A stretch of DNA of 24,614 nt from an uncultured Alistipes sp. (GTDB lineage Bacteria; Bacteroidota; Bacteroidia; Bacteroidales; Rikenellaceae). The translations under genes were made by a program, and so were the position numbers. Positions 1-6,922 of the stretch are shown here, piece by piece; the first letter of the stretch is position 1, and each line of letters begins with the position of its first letter. The stretch lies in contig CAJGDC010000026.1 of the NCBI GenBank assembly GCA_904502005.1, forward strand, positions 1 through 24,614. Reading direction: 5' to 3'. The notes below the pieces were generated by a model, which worked only from the letters and a program-made list of their open reading frames with translations, was not told where the DNA came from and made no database searches.

Positions 1-134
1 AGGCCCCAGTTCTCCACATTCACAATAGATCCGCCGTTCTCGGTAATGATGCCCTGGAATTTGTCAGCAACCTCTGCTACCTGAGCCTCAGAGAGCACTG
101 GAGTGACAATGAAAACGGTTTCGTAATTGTTCAT
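1..134 (-). CDS. rpsF: 30S ribosomal protein S6, 5' part only
   Basis: Only the first 44 codons are in the window; the gene continues past the left edge. The protein begins MNNYETVFIVTPVLSE and reads on to a VENWG stretch, the typical N-terminal strand and helix of ribosomal protein S6, which sits on the platform of the small subunit next to S18. The ATG at 132-134 is the natural start: it is the first ATG after a good promoter at 173-204. In Bacteroidota rpsF is normally followed by rpsR and rplI, which would be outside the window. The short length is due to the window edge and not to truncation of the gene. Confidence 0.93.
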   Translation of the reverse strand, partial: MNNYETVFIVTPVLSEAQVAEVADKFQGIITENGGSIVNVENWG

Positions 135-172
135 AATGTTTTAATTTTTAGTTATTTGCTACAATAGCGGGG

Positions 173-204
173 CAAAGATAGTAAAAGTTTTCCAATCCAC
201 AAAA
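173..204 (-). promoter_or_regulatory. Promoter of rpsF (Bacteroidota type)
   Basis: On the minus strand a -7 element TATCTTTG (173-180) lies 19 bases downstream of a TTTTG -33 element (200-204), matching the Bacteroidota sigma consensus TTTG-N19-TAnnTTTG. It leaves a leader of roughly 30 bases before the rpsF ATG. Confidence 0.7.
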
Positions 205-243
205 CTTTTTTAGTTTTTTACTCTTTTACTATAATATTATATA

Positions 244-284
244 AAATAATACGACGGAGCGCACGTGCATCCGTCGTATTATTT
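244..284 (-). terminator. Terminator after the YeiH-like gene
   Basis: A perfect 15-bp inverted repeat (244-258 with 270-284) has an 11-base loop. The outer part of the stem is AT-only, so it supplies T-rich sequence on either strand. It starts 30 bases beyond the stop of the leftward transporter gene and separates it from the rpsF promoter. Confidence 0.7.
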
Positions 285-313
285 ATCTCCCACAACATGG
301 AGCGTTGACAATA

Positions 314-1609
314 CTAAAAGAGCATTGGTTTAATAACTCCGAAGAGCATCCACGCCACAAAGAATGTAAAGATGATATTAAACACCTGCGCACCAATAAA
401 GGTGAAGAGAATGTTACGATTCTCCTTTGAGACAATATCCTTAAGTCGGGTATCCATACCGATGCAGACGAAGGCTAGCGAGAAAAAGAATCCCGAGAAA
501 TTCTTTGCCATAGCGGTCTCAGCTAACTTCTTTGCGGCAAAATCTGGGAAGATTTCATAGCTCTGGAGCAAGCTAAACACTGCAGAAGCCAGAACAAAGC
601 CCAGAACAAACTTAGGGAACTTATCCCAAACAATCTTAAGTGATGGGCGGTGAAGTTTACCGTCACCAGCGCTCTTTGAAGAGAGGTAGAGAGCGATAAA
701 GAATGCCACCACTCCGATAAGAACGTTCTGAGTAGCCTTAACAATCATCGCAATCTTATTTGCCTCCTCGCTATAGATTGCTGAGGCAGCACCTACGCCA
801 CTGGTTGTATCAACAGTGCCGCCAATCCATGCACCTGCAATCTGCTGCTGTATTGCAACATCGTCAGTAAGCAGTGGCACAACGAGCTTTGCAAGGTAAG
901 GCATTATATATATCATAGGTACCACAATAATCAGCACCACAGATACGATATATGAGAGTTTCTTACCATCTGTATTTGCCACACCTGCCGCAGTAATACA
1001 AGCTGAAACGCCACAGATAGACAGGCCTGAAGAGAGTGTCATAGCGCTACGCTCATCAACGCCCATCTTCTTAGAGAGGAAGAAGGCGAACATCCAGACG
1101 CAGAAGACCACTACACAACCCTGAATAAGGGCGAGAGAACCTGCAGCCAAGAAGTCTCTGAATAGGATTGTAGCACCAAGACAGACAACACCAATCTTGA
1201 TAAAAAACTCACCCTGAATAGCTGGCTTAAGCCACTCAGGAATATGGAAAGCGTTGCGAACTATAAGTCCGAAAATTACAGAGAAAAAAACAGCCTCGAA
1301 GCCCCAAGCCTTGATAAAACCAATCTTTGCTGTCAGTTGCGCAAGCATTGATATTGTAAAGACAACAACAAACGACCAGCACAATCCGCGCAAAGGGCGT
1401 GAGAGCAATTTATTACCGATAAATAGGAGTACCAGTGCAATAACAAAGAGCGCACCAATATTAAGCCAAGACTCTAAATGCAACAAATCTGATGGAATCT
1501 TTAGAGCATCCTTTGGAAGGAATGTTGCCAATCCTGCAATAACAAGCAGAGGAATAGAGAGAAAGGTTACCACCCAATCCTCAACTAATAATTTCTTAAG
1601 TTTACTCAT
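314..1609 (-). CDS. YeiH-family putative sulfate exporter-like membrane protein
   Basis: This is an integral inner-membrane protein of about 431 residues with roughly ten hydrophobic segments over its whole length. It resembles the YeiH / UPF0324 (conserved hypothetical 698) family, often labelled putative sulfate exporter. A glycine- and serine-rich stretch near the middle (SSGLSICGVSACITAAGV, then WIGGTVDTTSGVGAA) is the kind of conserved core seen in this family. The substrate is not established here. I chose the ATG at 1607-1609 (MSKLKKLLVEDW); a GTG at 1631-1633 would add eight residues and is possible. It lies 37 bases after the porin gene stop on the same strand with no terminator between, so the two are probably co-transcribed and the porin may serve the same solute. 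Confidence 0.8.
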   Translation of the reverse strand: MSKLKKLLVEDWVVTFLSIPLLVIAGLATFLPKDALKIPSDLLHLESWLNIGALFVIALVLLFIGNKLLSRPLRGLCWSFVVVFTISMLAQLTAKIGFIKAWGFEAVFFSVIFGLIVRNAFHIPEWLKPAIQGEFFIKIGVVCLGATILFRDFLAAGSLALIQGCVVVFCVWMFAFFLSKKMGVDERSAMTLSSGLSICGVSACITAAGVANTDGKKLSYIVSVVLIIVVPMIYIMPYLAKLVVPLLTDDVAIQQQIAGAWIGGTVDTTSGVGAASAIYSEEANKIAMIVKATQNVLIGVVAFFIALYLSSKSAGDGKLHRPSLKIVWDKFPKFVLGFVLASAVFSLLQSYEIFPDFAAKKLAETAMAKNFSGFFFSLAFVCIGMDTRLKDIVSKENRNILFTFIGAQVFNIIFTFFVAWMLFGVIKPMLF

Positions 1610-1646
1610 ACTTATCGTTTTTTTGTTTGACACTATATATCCATAG

Positions 1647-2780
1647 TTAGAACAATGCTGTCACCATAAAATAGAGGCAATTCCCATTTGGTTTATTACC
1701 CATCTTACGGTACTGCTGAAGTGTATACTCTGCCTGTACGCGCAAGTACTTCCAAGGGCGGTAAGAGATGGCTGCAGAGTAGTTTATCTGATCACCTTCG
1801 CTATTTTTATCCTCATCAAAGTAGTCACAACGAACACCTACAGTACACTTATCAAGGAACTTTGCACCAACCAGTGCATAAATACCCTCAGAGGTTAGAT
1901 CACCAGTCTTGCCGGCAATGTACTCCGAGCGAGCAAAGATATATTTATTCTCATAATCAACACCTCCACCATAGCGATTATAACCCAAATAGGATAGATT
2001 TGCATCCGGATTGAGCGCATTCATAGCGGGGTACTTACCAACCAACGAGGTTGCATTTGTCTCTCCGCCCATATAGTAACCCGCAATCTTAAGGTCCTTC
2101 ATTGGCTGAATAATCAATCGACCGGCAATATCCTTACTCTTATTGCTATCCTTAACATTTATACCGGTACCATTGAAGACTCCAAGCTCGTAGTTGATAA
2201 CACTAAATCCATCCTTCTTGATAAATCCGCCATAGAGTTGCAAACCGATATCACGACCTGATGAGTTAATACCTTGCAAATCGCTGCTTGACATACGCAC
2301 AAGACGCTGAACAGTATTTGCGTAGGTGATAAACTCAAGCTGGGTTGCATTGTAATCGGTATTCTCAATAGAGATTGGCACCTTAAACTGACCAGCTTGT
2401 AGACCAAACTGATTTACTGGCTGATACTTTGCCCATAAATCCATAATAGATAGCTCCTTGCACAAATCTATCTGAATACGATAGCTTGCCTTAGCACCAT
2501 TTTTGCCCTTAAAAATATCACCCTGCAGCGACATACGTGCACGACGAAGGTGGAAGGTCGAGGTTGTTGTTCCATCCTCATTCCACTGATAGTCATAGCC
2601 TGCCTGGATATATCCTGAGAACTTAAACGCCGGCTTCAGTTTATCCCAAACCTCTGAGCGCTTCTCAAGCTTTGCAACTCGCTCCTTAAGCACCTCAACC
2701 TCTGCCGGTGACTCAACACTCTGAGCATAGAGGGCAAAAGTTGTACAGAGCGATAAAATAGTGAGTATAAATCTCTTCAT
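1647..2780 (-). CDS. Outer-membrane porin, OprO/OprP-like (porin O/P family)
   Basis: A 377-residue protein with a Sec signal peptide ending near YAQS (residue about 20), then a short heptad-like coiled coil (about residues 25-45, EVEVLKERVAKLEKR), then a beta-barrel body with alternating aromatic and polar residues. It ends in Phe after VTAL, the usual C-terminal signature recognised by the BAM machinery. This layout (signal, coiled coil, barrel) fits the phosphate-selective porin O/P family, which forms trimeric anion-preferring channels. Anion preference is a family inference; no ligand residues were checked. It is the first gene of a two-gene leftward unit with the YeiH-like transporter, with a promoter at 2819-2848. 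Confidence 0.85.
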   Translation of the reverse strand: MKRFILTILSLCTTFALYAQSVESPAEVEVLKERVAKLEKRSEVWDKLKPAFKFSGYIQAGYDYQWNEDGTTTSTFHLRRARMSLQGDIFKGKNGAKASYRIQIDLCKELSIMDLWAKYQPVNQFGLQAGQFKVPISIENTDYNATQLEFITYANTVQRLVRMSSSDLQGINSSGRDIGLQLYGGFIKKDGFSVINYELGVFNGTGINVKDSNKSKDIAGRLIIQPMKDLKIAGYYMGGETNATSLVGKYPAMNALNPDANLSYLGYNRYGGGVDYENKYIFARSEYIAGKTGDLTSEGIYALVGAKFLDKCTVGVRCDYFDEDKNSEGDQINYSAAISYRPWKYLRVQAEYTLQQYRKMGNKPNGNCLYFMVTALF

Positions 2781-2818
2781 AGTATTAGCTTTTATGATAT
2801 TTTAACAAATTACTGCCA

Positions 2819-2848
2819 CAAATATAACTTTTATTTCTTGTTTTCAAT
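2819..2848 (-). promoter_or_regulatory. Promoter of the porin-YeiH unit
   Basis: On the minus strand TATATTTG (2819-2826) lies 18 bases downstream of ATTG (2845-2848). The -7 element matches TAnnTTTG fully; the -33 element is one base off TTTG. Confidence 0.6.
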
Positions 2849-2917
2849 TAGGTATTTTTACTTACAACATTCATCATGTCCGTTTTTAGAGTGTTTATGT
2901 CCAATCACAAACAAAGA

Positions 2918-2950
2918 GTATCCACCCGTGGTATAAACAAGGGTGGATAC
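2918..2950 (-). terminator. Terminator after the PHP phosphodiesterase gene
   Basis: A perfect 10-bp stem (2918-2927 with 2941-2950) with a 13-base loop begins 21 bases after the stop of the leftward PHP gene. On the minus strand it is followed by the T-rich TCTTTGTTTGTG. Confidence 0.75.
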
Positions 2951-2970
2951 TAAGGTTTAGAACTAACCAA

Positions 2971-4146
2971 TTAGCGGCTAGCCTTAACGGTAAATGCTAC
3001 AGGCTTATTAGGACCGATGTAGAAGTTCTCAGCTACAAAGCTAACCTCATACTCCTTAATGTCCTTATCAAATGCAGGCTGCTTAGCATCAACAAGCAGA
3101 GGGCGCACCTTGTAAGAGTAGGTTGAGAATGGAGGAATAACAACATAGCGAGCATACCAAGTATCTCTTGAGCCCTCGCCCTTAGTAAGGGTTACAGGAA
3201 TTGACGATATATTCTCGAAATCAATAACGATATTCTTATCTGTAAACTTCACACTCTTAACCTTGAGGCAAGCGTGGAGAAGTGGACGAACCTCCTGCTC
3301 ACGACCATAGACATTACCCTCTGCGAATACAGCTGTACGACGTGCATCAAAAGCCTCACGAACACCGGCAAGCGACTTCTCAGTAGCAAAAACCAATGTC
3401 ACTGGACGGTGAGCTCCGTGAAGATAGTCTACCTCCATAAAGAAAGGTGCGTGACAGTCAGAGTTTCCAAGCATAGCCAGATTGTTCTCAAGAGCCCACT
3501 GGTGACCCTCAGGGGTGTAACCACATGCCATGTTGTAGATCTCGATTGCATCCATATAACCCTCCTTGAGAATCTTCTTGTGAGCCTTATGCATCACTGT
3601 CTCATTTGGAGCCTGCTTGCACCAGTTAGGGTGGTTCCACATAAGGAATGCACCCTGCTTGCGAGCCTCACGAAGACCTGCCTCCATAGCAAGTACGTGG
3701 TCGTGGTCAAACTCCTCAGCTGCAGCACAAATAGCGTCATTATCCTTAACAAAGAGGCAGTTAAAGTGACCTGGAGGCATACCAAGGCGAGTAATCTCAC
3801 CACCAGGAACAACAAGAAGCTTCTTTCCTGCAGCCTTCTTAGCAAGCTTAATTGAGTAGTCACGGTCACACTTCTCCTTTACGAAGGTGCCATTGTTGAC
3901 CATCTTCTGGTGACGAGTGTCAATATGCTCGGTAATAGAGATTACATCGAGTCCCTCCCAGATAGCCTCCTGCACACGAGTTGTAGGCCATACGGTTGCA
4001 TCAGAGAAGATGGTGTGAATGTGAAAATCGCCCTTAAGAGTCTTGTAGCCCTCAATGTCTGGAACGACAATCTTATTAGGCGTAAACTGTGCCGATGCAG
4101 TCAAAACACCAGCAACAGAGATTAGTGTTAAAATAAATCTTTTCAT
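2971..4146 (-). CDS. Secreted PHP-domain phosphodiesterase (Sb-PDE-like)
   Basis: A 391-residue protein with a signal peptide (MKRFILTLIS..., cleavage probably near ASAQ, residue 20) followed by a PHP metal-dependent phosphoesterase domain. Visible metal-site motifs are HIH-x4-D (H42, H44, D49), the TEH of ISITEHID, GGEITR, MWNHPNW and NSDCHAP, so the active site looks intact. Bacteroidota proteins of this length and layout are usually annotated as Sb-PDE family phosphodiesterases; the real substrate is unknown. The C-terminal third is beta-rich and may be a separate domain. I chose the ATG at 4144-4146 because it starts the signal peptide; an upstream in-frame ATG at 4191 would put 15 odd residues in front of it and overlap the promoter. 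It is transcribed alone, with a terminator at 2918-2950. Confidence 0.85.
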   Translation of the reverse strand: MKRFILTLISVAGVLTASAQFTPNKIVVPDIEGYKTLKGDFHIHTIFSDATVWPTTRVQEAIWEGLDVISITEHIDTRHQKMVNNGTFVKEKCDRDYSIKLAKKAAGKKLLVVPGGEITRLGMPPGHFNCLFVKDNDAICAAAEEFDHDHVLAMEAGLREARKQGAFLMWNHPNWCKQAPNETVMHKAHKKILKEGYMDAIEIYNMACGYTPEGHQWALENNLAMLGNSDCHAPFFMEVDYLHGAHRPVTLVFATEKSLAGVREAFDARRTAVFAEGNVYGREQEVRPLLHACLKVKSVKFTDKNIVIDFENISSIPVTLTKGEGSRDTWYARYVVIPPFSTYSYKVRPLLVDAKQPAFDKDIKEYEVSFVAENFYIGPNKPVAFTVKASR

Positions 4147-4168
4147 ATTTGTAAATTTTAGGTTAGTG

Positions 4169-4176
4169 CAAAGATA
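4169..4176 (-). promoter_or_regulatory. -7 element before the PHP gene
   Basis: TATCTTTG on the minus strand lies 22 bases upstream of the chosen ATG. The expected -33 position is only A/T-rich with no clear TTTG, so this is a weaker call. Confidence 0.45.
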
Positions 4177-4206
4177 GGAAAAATCAATCAAAATTAAAAA
4201 TATGCC

Positions 4207-5157
4207 CTAGAATTTCTCACGCAACTTACCTACAAGGTCAATCTTCACGCTATGCAGAGTTGAGAGAATCATATTCTTAATAGCCTTCGGTGTAGACTTG
4301 CCATGGCCAATAGTCACAACAGCACCAACACCCAATACCGGCGTTCCTCCTGTCTGTTCATAGTTAAGGCCCTGCCAGAAAGGTGTCAAAGCGCCCTCAG
4401 ATGCGGTTATAGAGTACAACCCCTCTGTAAGTTTAAGCACTGTATTGCCGACAAAACCATCACAGACAATAACATCAGCCACATCGCCAGTAAAGATATG
4501 CGATGGCTCAATATTACCGACAAAGTTATATCTACCACCCTCTGCTGCTTGACTCATGAGTTGATATGCCACCTTTGCATGGGCATTACCCTTACTACTC
4601 TCCTCGCCAATATTAAGCAGAGCCACACGCGGCGCACTCTGTCCAAGTACCTCTGAGGCATATACAGAGCCAATGACTGCATACTGCTCCAACACCTCAG
4701 GGCGACAATCTACGTTGATACCTATATCTAAAATTGTAACTCTACGACCGGTAACTGTGGGAATAGAGATTGCAATGGTAGGTCTGAGAACCCCCGCAAG
4801 CGGTTTTGCCACCATCATAGACCCGACCATCATCGCACCTGTACTACCTGCACTTGCAAATCCATCAATCTCCCCCTTTGCAAGCATATTAAAGCCCACA
4901 ACGATACTTGACTGTCTCTTTGCTCGGAAACTTTCAGCAGGATGGTCACCCATCTCTATTCGCTCAGGAGCATGGATAATATCAAACGTCTCTGCACTAC
5001 AACCCCTTAGCGCAAGTTGTTCCAAAATGGTATCTCTATCACCCAACAACACTATACGACAGCTATCGCCAATAATACTCTGCGCAGCTATCGCCCCCTC
5101 AACTACAGCCTCTGGCGCATTATCGCCACCAAAGGTATCAATACCGATTTTTATCAT
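4207..5157 (-). CDS. plsX: Phosphate acyltransferase PlsX
   Basis: PlsX makes acyl-phosphate from acyl-ACP and phosphate, the first step of the PlsX/PlsY/PlsC route to phosphatidic acid; it works as a peripheral cytoplasmic-membrane enzyme. The 316-residue length is normal. Recognisable family motifs are the N-terminal GGD (here DTFGGD where most homologues have D-x-MGGD), AGSTGAMM (usually AGNTGALM), ILDIGINVDC, LLNIGEE and VCDGFVGN. The small changes in the first two motifs are conservative and do not suggest loss of function. It is the last gene of the DUF177-rpmF-plsX unit, separated from rpmF by 100 bases with tandem hairpins, so its expression may be lower than that of rpmF. Confidence 0.95.
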   Translation of the reverse strand: MIKIGIDTFGGDNAPEAVVEGAIAAQSIIGDSCRIVLLGDRDTILEQLALRGCSAETFDIIHAPERIEMGDHPAESFRAKRQSSIVVGFNMLAKGEIDGFASAGSTGAMMVGSMMVAKPLAGVLRPTIAISIPTVTGRRVTILDIGINVDCRPEVLEQYAVIGSVYASEVLGQSAPRVALLNIGEESSKGNAHAKVAYQLMSQAAEGGRYNFVGNIEPSHIFTGDVADVIVCDGFVGNTVLKLTEGLYSITASEGALTPFWQGLNYEQTGGTPVLGVGAVVTIGHGKSTPKAIKNMILSTLHSVKIDLVGKLREKF

Positions 5158-5174
5158 CTATACTTCACAAATTT

Positions 5175-5239
5175 AGAAGTTGTTTAAGGTTTAAACAACT
5201 TCTTATACCAATAAAGCACCGCCGAAACGATGCTTTATT
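5175..5239 (-). terminator. Tandem hairpins between rpmF and plsX
   Basis: Two perfect stems follow each other: 12 bp (5175-5186 with 5192-5203, 5-base loop) and 9 bp (5210-5218 with 5231-5239, 12-base loop). A third short pair (TTGAGT/ACTCAA, 5238-5243 with 5252-5257) touches the rpmF stop. On the minus strand they come directly after rpmF and before plsX, as expected for partial termination or mRNA processing. No long T-run follows, so full termination is doubtful. Confidence 0.55.
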
Positions 5240-5257
5240 GAGTTGATGTTTACTCAA

Positions 5258-5443
5258 TTACTCAACTACCTTCTTCTCGATAGCCAGCTTACCACGGTAG
5301 AAACCGCACTCAGGACAAACTCTGTGGTAGAGTACTGATGCACCGCAGTTTGAGCAAGCCACTACTGTAGGAACTACTGCCTTGTAGTGGGTTCTTCTTT
5401 TGTCACGTCGTGTAGACGAGACTTTGTGTTTTGGATGTGCCAT
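5258..5443 (-). CDS. rpmF: 50S ribosomal protein L32
   Basis: A 61-residue basic protein beginning MAHPKHKVSSTRRDKRR, with the zinc-binding pairs C-S-N-C and C-P-E-C near the middle, as in the zinc-containing form of L32 of the large ribosomal subunit. It lies 28 bases after the DUF177 gene on the same strand, an arrangement conserved widely in bacteria. Hairpins follow its stop codon. Confidence 0.97.
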   Translation of the reverse strand: MAHPKHKVSSTRRDKRRTHYKAVVPTVVACSNCGASVLYHRVCPECGFYRGKLAIEKKVVE

Positions 5444-5471
5444 AATTATTCTTAATATTAAGTTGTTAAAA

Positions 5472-5915
5472 TTATTCCGTTACACCACTTATGCGAGCAA
5501 TCATATCGGGATTACAATCCTCAATATCATGCGCACGTACTATTGGCAAATCTAGCATAATGCTGTCGTACACAAACTGTGCGATATTAAGCTCATCGCC
5601 GCGCTGAAGAGTCACCTCCTCACCATCAAACGCCTTAGCTTCATCGCCAAAGAGAACTGTCATAGCCGCCTCAACATCAACCTCCAGAGTCACATCATCA
5701 AGACAACGGTCACACGCAGTAACTGCTGTACCCTCGCCACAAAGCTCTATCACTGTCCTATTTGAAGCCTCCTTATGACCACTGACTGAAAGCTTAAAAT
5801 CGGCAGCAGAGATCTCTGTCATCTCCATCGCCTCAAAAAGTTCCATACCCACCTGCAGCTCAAACTCAAAATCGCTCTGCTGCACTGTCTGGGCGTCAAT
5901 TACATATCTCTTCAT
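5472..5915 (-). CDS. DUF177 / YceD-family protein
   Basis: A 147-residue acidic protein of the DUF177 (YceD) family, whose members are nearly always encoded directly before rpmF and have been linked to 23S rRNA or large-subunit maturation. The CxxC pair in the middle (CDRCLDD) is the family landmark. I chose the ATG at 5913-5915 (MKRYVIDAQ); the reading frame stays open to an ATG at 5999, but that stretch overlaps the promoter at 5940-5971. First gene of the unit with rpmF and plsX. Confidence 0.88.
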   Translation of the reverse strand: MKRYVIDAQTVQQSDFEFELQVGMELFEAMEMTEISAADFKLSVSGHKEASNRTVIELCGEGTAVTACDRCLDDVTLEVDVEAAMTVLFGDEAKAFDGEEVTLQRGDELNIAQFVYDSIMLDLPIVRAHDIEDCNPDMIARISGVTE

Positions 5916-5939
5916 ATCACTTTTGTGCGCTTTAGGTCG

Positions 5940-5971
5940 CAAAGGTATAGTATTTTTTTTGATTTTACAAA
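5940..5971 (-). promoter_or_regulatory. Promoter of the DUF177-rpmF-plsX unit
   Basis: On the minus strand TACCTTTG (5940-5947) follows TTTG (5968-5971) with 20 bases between. Its position also shows that the longer DUF177 start at 5999 is not used. Confidence 0.7.
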
Positions 5972-6076
5972 CTTTTTCAAAAATTAGCACCATCACCATT
6001 CCTTTATTTATGGTAAGGGCAATATTTATTACAATTTATCCGTTTGTTAAATACAGAAATATAAAACTAAACGATT

Positions 6077-6847
6077 ATGACACAATATTTTGATCTTACA
6101 GGACAAGTTGCCGTAGTCACTGGCGCATCAACAGGGCTCGGACTACAGATGGCAAAGGCATTTGCTAACCAGGGTGCCAATATAGTTTTATTAGCTCGCA
6201 GGGGCAATCTCTTAGAGCAGAATGCCGCTGAGATTAGTGCGCAATATGGAGTGGAGGTACTACCTATAGTTTGCGACATCACTGACACTAATGCAGTTAT
6301 CAATGCCGTAGATAGGATAATGGAACATTTTGGCCGCGTAGATATTCTTGTAAACAATGCGGGCACGGGTGCAGTTGGCAATGCCGAGACAGTTACAGAC
6401 GAGCAGTTTAAGCACGAGCTTGAGGTCGATCTCTTTGGCACATTTGTCTGTGCCCGCGAATTCGGCAAAAAGATGATAGATGCTGGCTATGGCCGTATTA
6501 TCAACATTGCTTCGATGTACGGACTTGTGGGCAATATGATTGCCGGCAGTTCTCCGTACCACGCAGCAAAGGGCGGTGTGGTGAATCTCACCCGAGCTCT
6601 TGCCGCAGAGTGGGGAAAGCATGGCATTACTGTGAATAGTATCTGCCCAGGCTACTTCTACACAGAGCTTACAACCGCGACACTTGACAGTGACTACTTC
6701 CAGAGTATAGCCAAGCAGAATATCCCTCTTGGACGCTATGGTCGCGAGGGTGAGCTAAACACCTGCGCACTATTCCTTGCCTCGCCAATGAGTACATATG
6801 TCAACGGACAGAACATTGCCGTAGATGGTGGTTACACCTGCATCTAA
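6077..6847 (+). CDS. SDR-family oxidoreductase
   Basis: A 256-residue classical short-chain dehydrogenase/reductase. The Rossmann dinucleotide motif TGASTGLG is at residues 15-22, NNAG at 93-96, and the catalytic Ser146, Tyr161 and Lys165 (Y-H-A-A-K) are all present. Arg41-Arg42 at the end of strand beta-2 suggest a preference for NADP(H). The overall sequence resembles gluconate 5-dehydrogenase and related sugar-acid SDRs, but substrate cannot be read from the sequence. The start ATG at 6077 is the only good one. It is transcribed alone, divergent from DUF177, and ends at a strong bidirectional terminator. A clear TAnnTTTG promoter was not found in front of it. Confidence 0.88.
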   Translation: MTQYFDLTGQVAVVTGASTGLGLQMAKAFANQGANIVLLARRGNLLEQNAAEISAQYGVEVLPIVCDITDTNAVINAVDRIMEHFGRVDILVNNAGTGAVGNAETVTDEQFKHELEVDLFGTFVCAREFGKKMIDAGYGRIINIASMYGLVGNMIAGSSPYHAAKGGVVNLTRALAAEWGKHGITVNSICPGYFYTELTTATLDSDYFQSIAKQNIPLGRYGREGELNTCALFLASPMSTYVNGQNIAVDGGYTCI

Positions 6848-6860
6848 CTGCTCTGTGATT

Positions 6861-6906
6861 GTAAATAAAATATCCACCAGCAATCGTTGGTGGATATTTT
6901 ATTTAC
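6861..6906. terminator. Bidirectional terminator between SDR and DUF4015 genes
   Basis: A perfect 19-bp stem (6861-6879 with 6888-6906) with an 8-base loop and AT-only outer arms lies between two convergent genes, 14 bases from the SDR stop and 17 from the DUF4015 stop. It can serve both. Confidence 0.88.
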
Positions 6907-6922
6907 AAAGCTCACTGCACTA

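Noticed and set aside
1610..1633. GTG start for the YeiH-like protein
   Set aside because: Not excluded, but the ATG eight codons later gives a more normal N-terminus; the GTG is kept only as an alternative.
3274..3855. 193-codon open frame on the plus strand
   Set aside because: It lies antisense within the PHP phosphodiesterase gene, which has a signal peptide and all metal-site motifs; the plus-strand product shows no recognisable domain.
4673..5176. 167-codon open frame on the plus strand
   Set aside because: It is antisense to plsX and has composition typical of a shadow frame.
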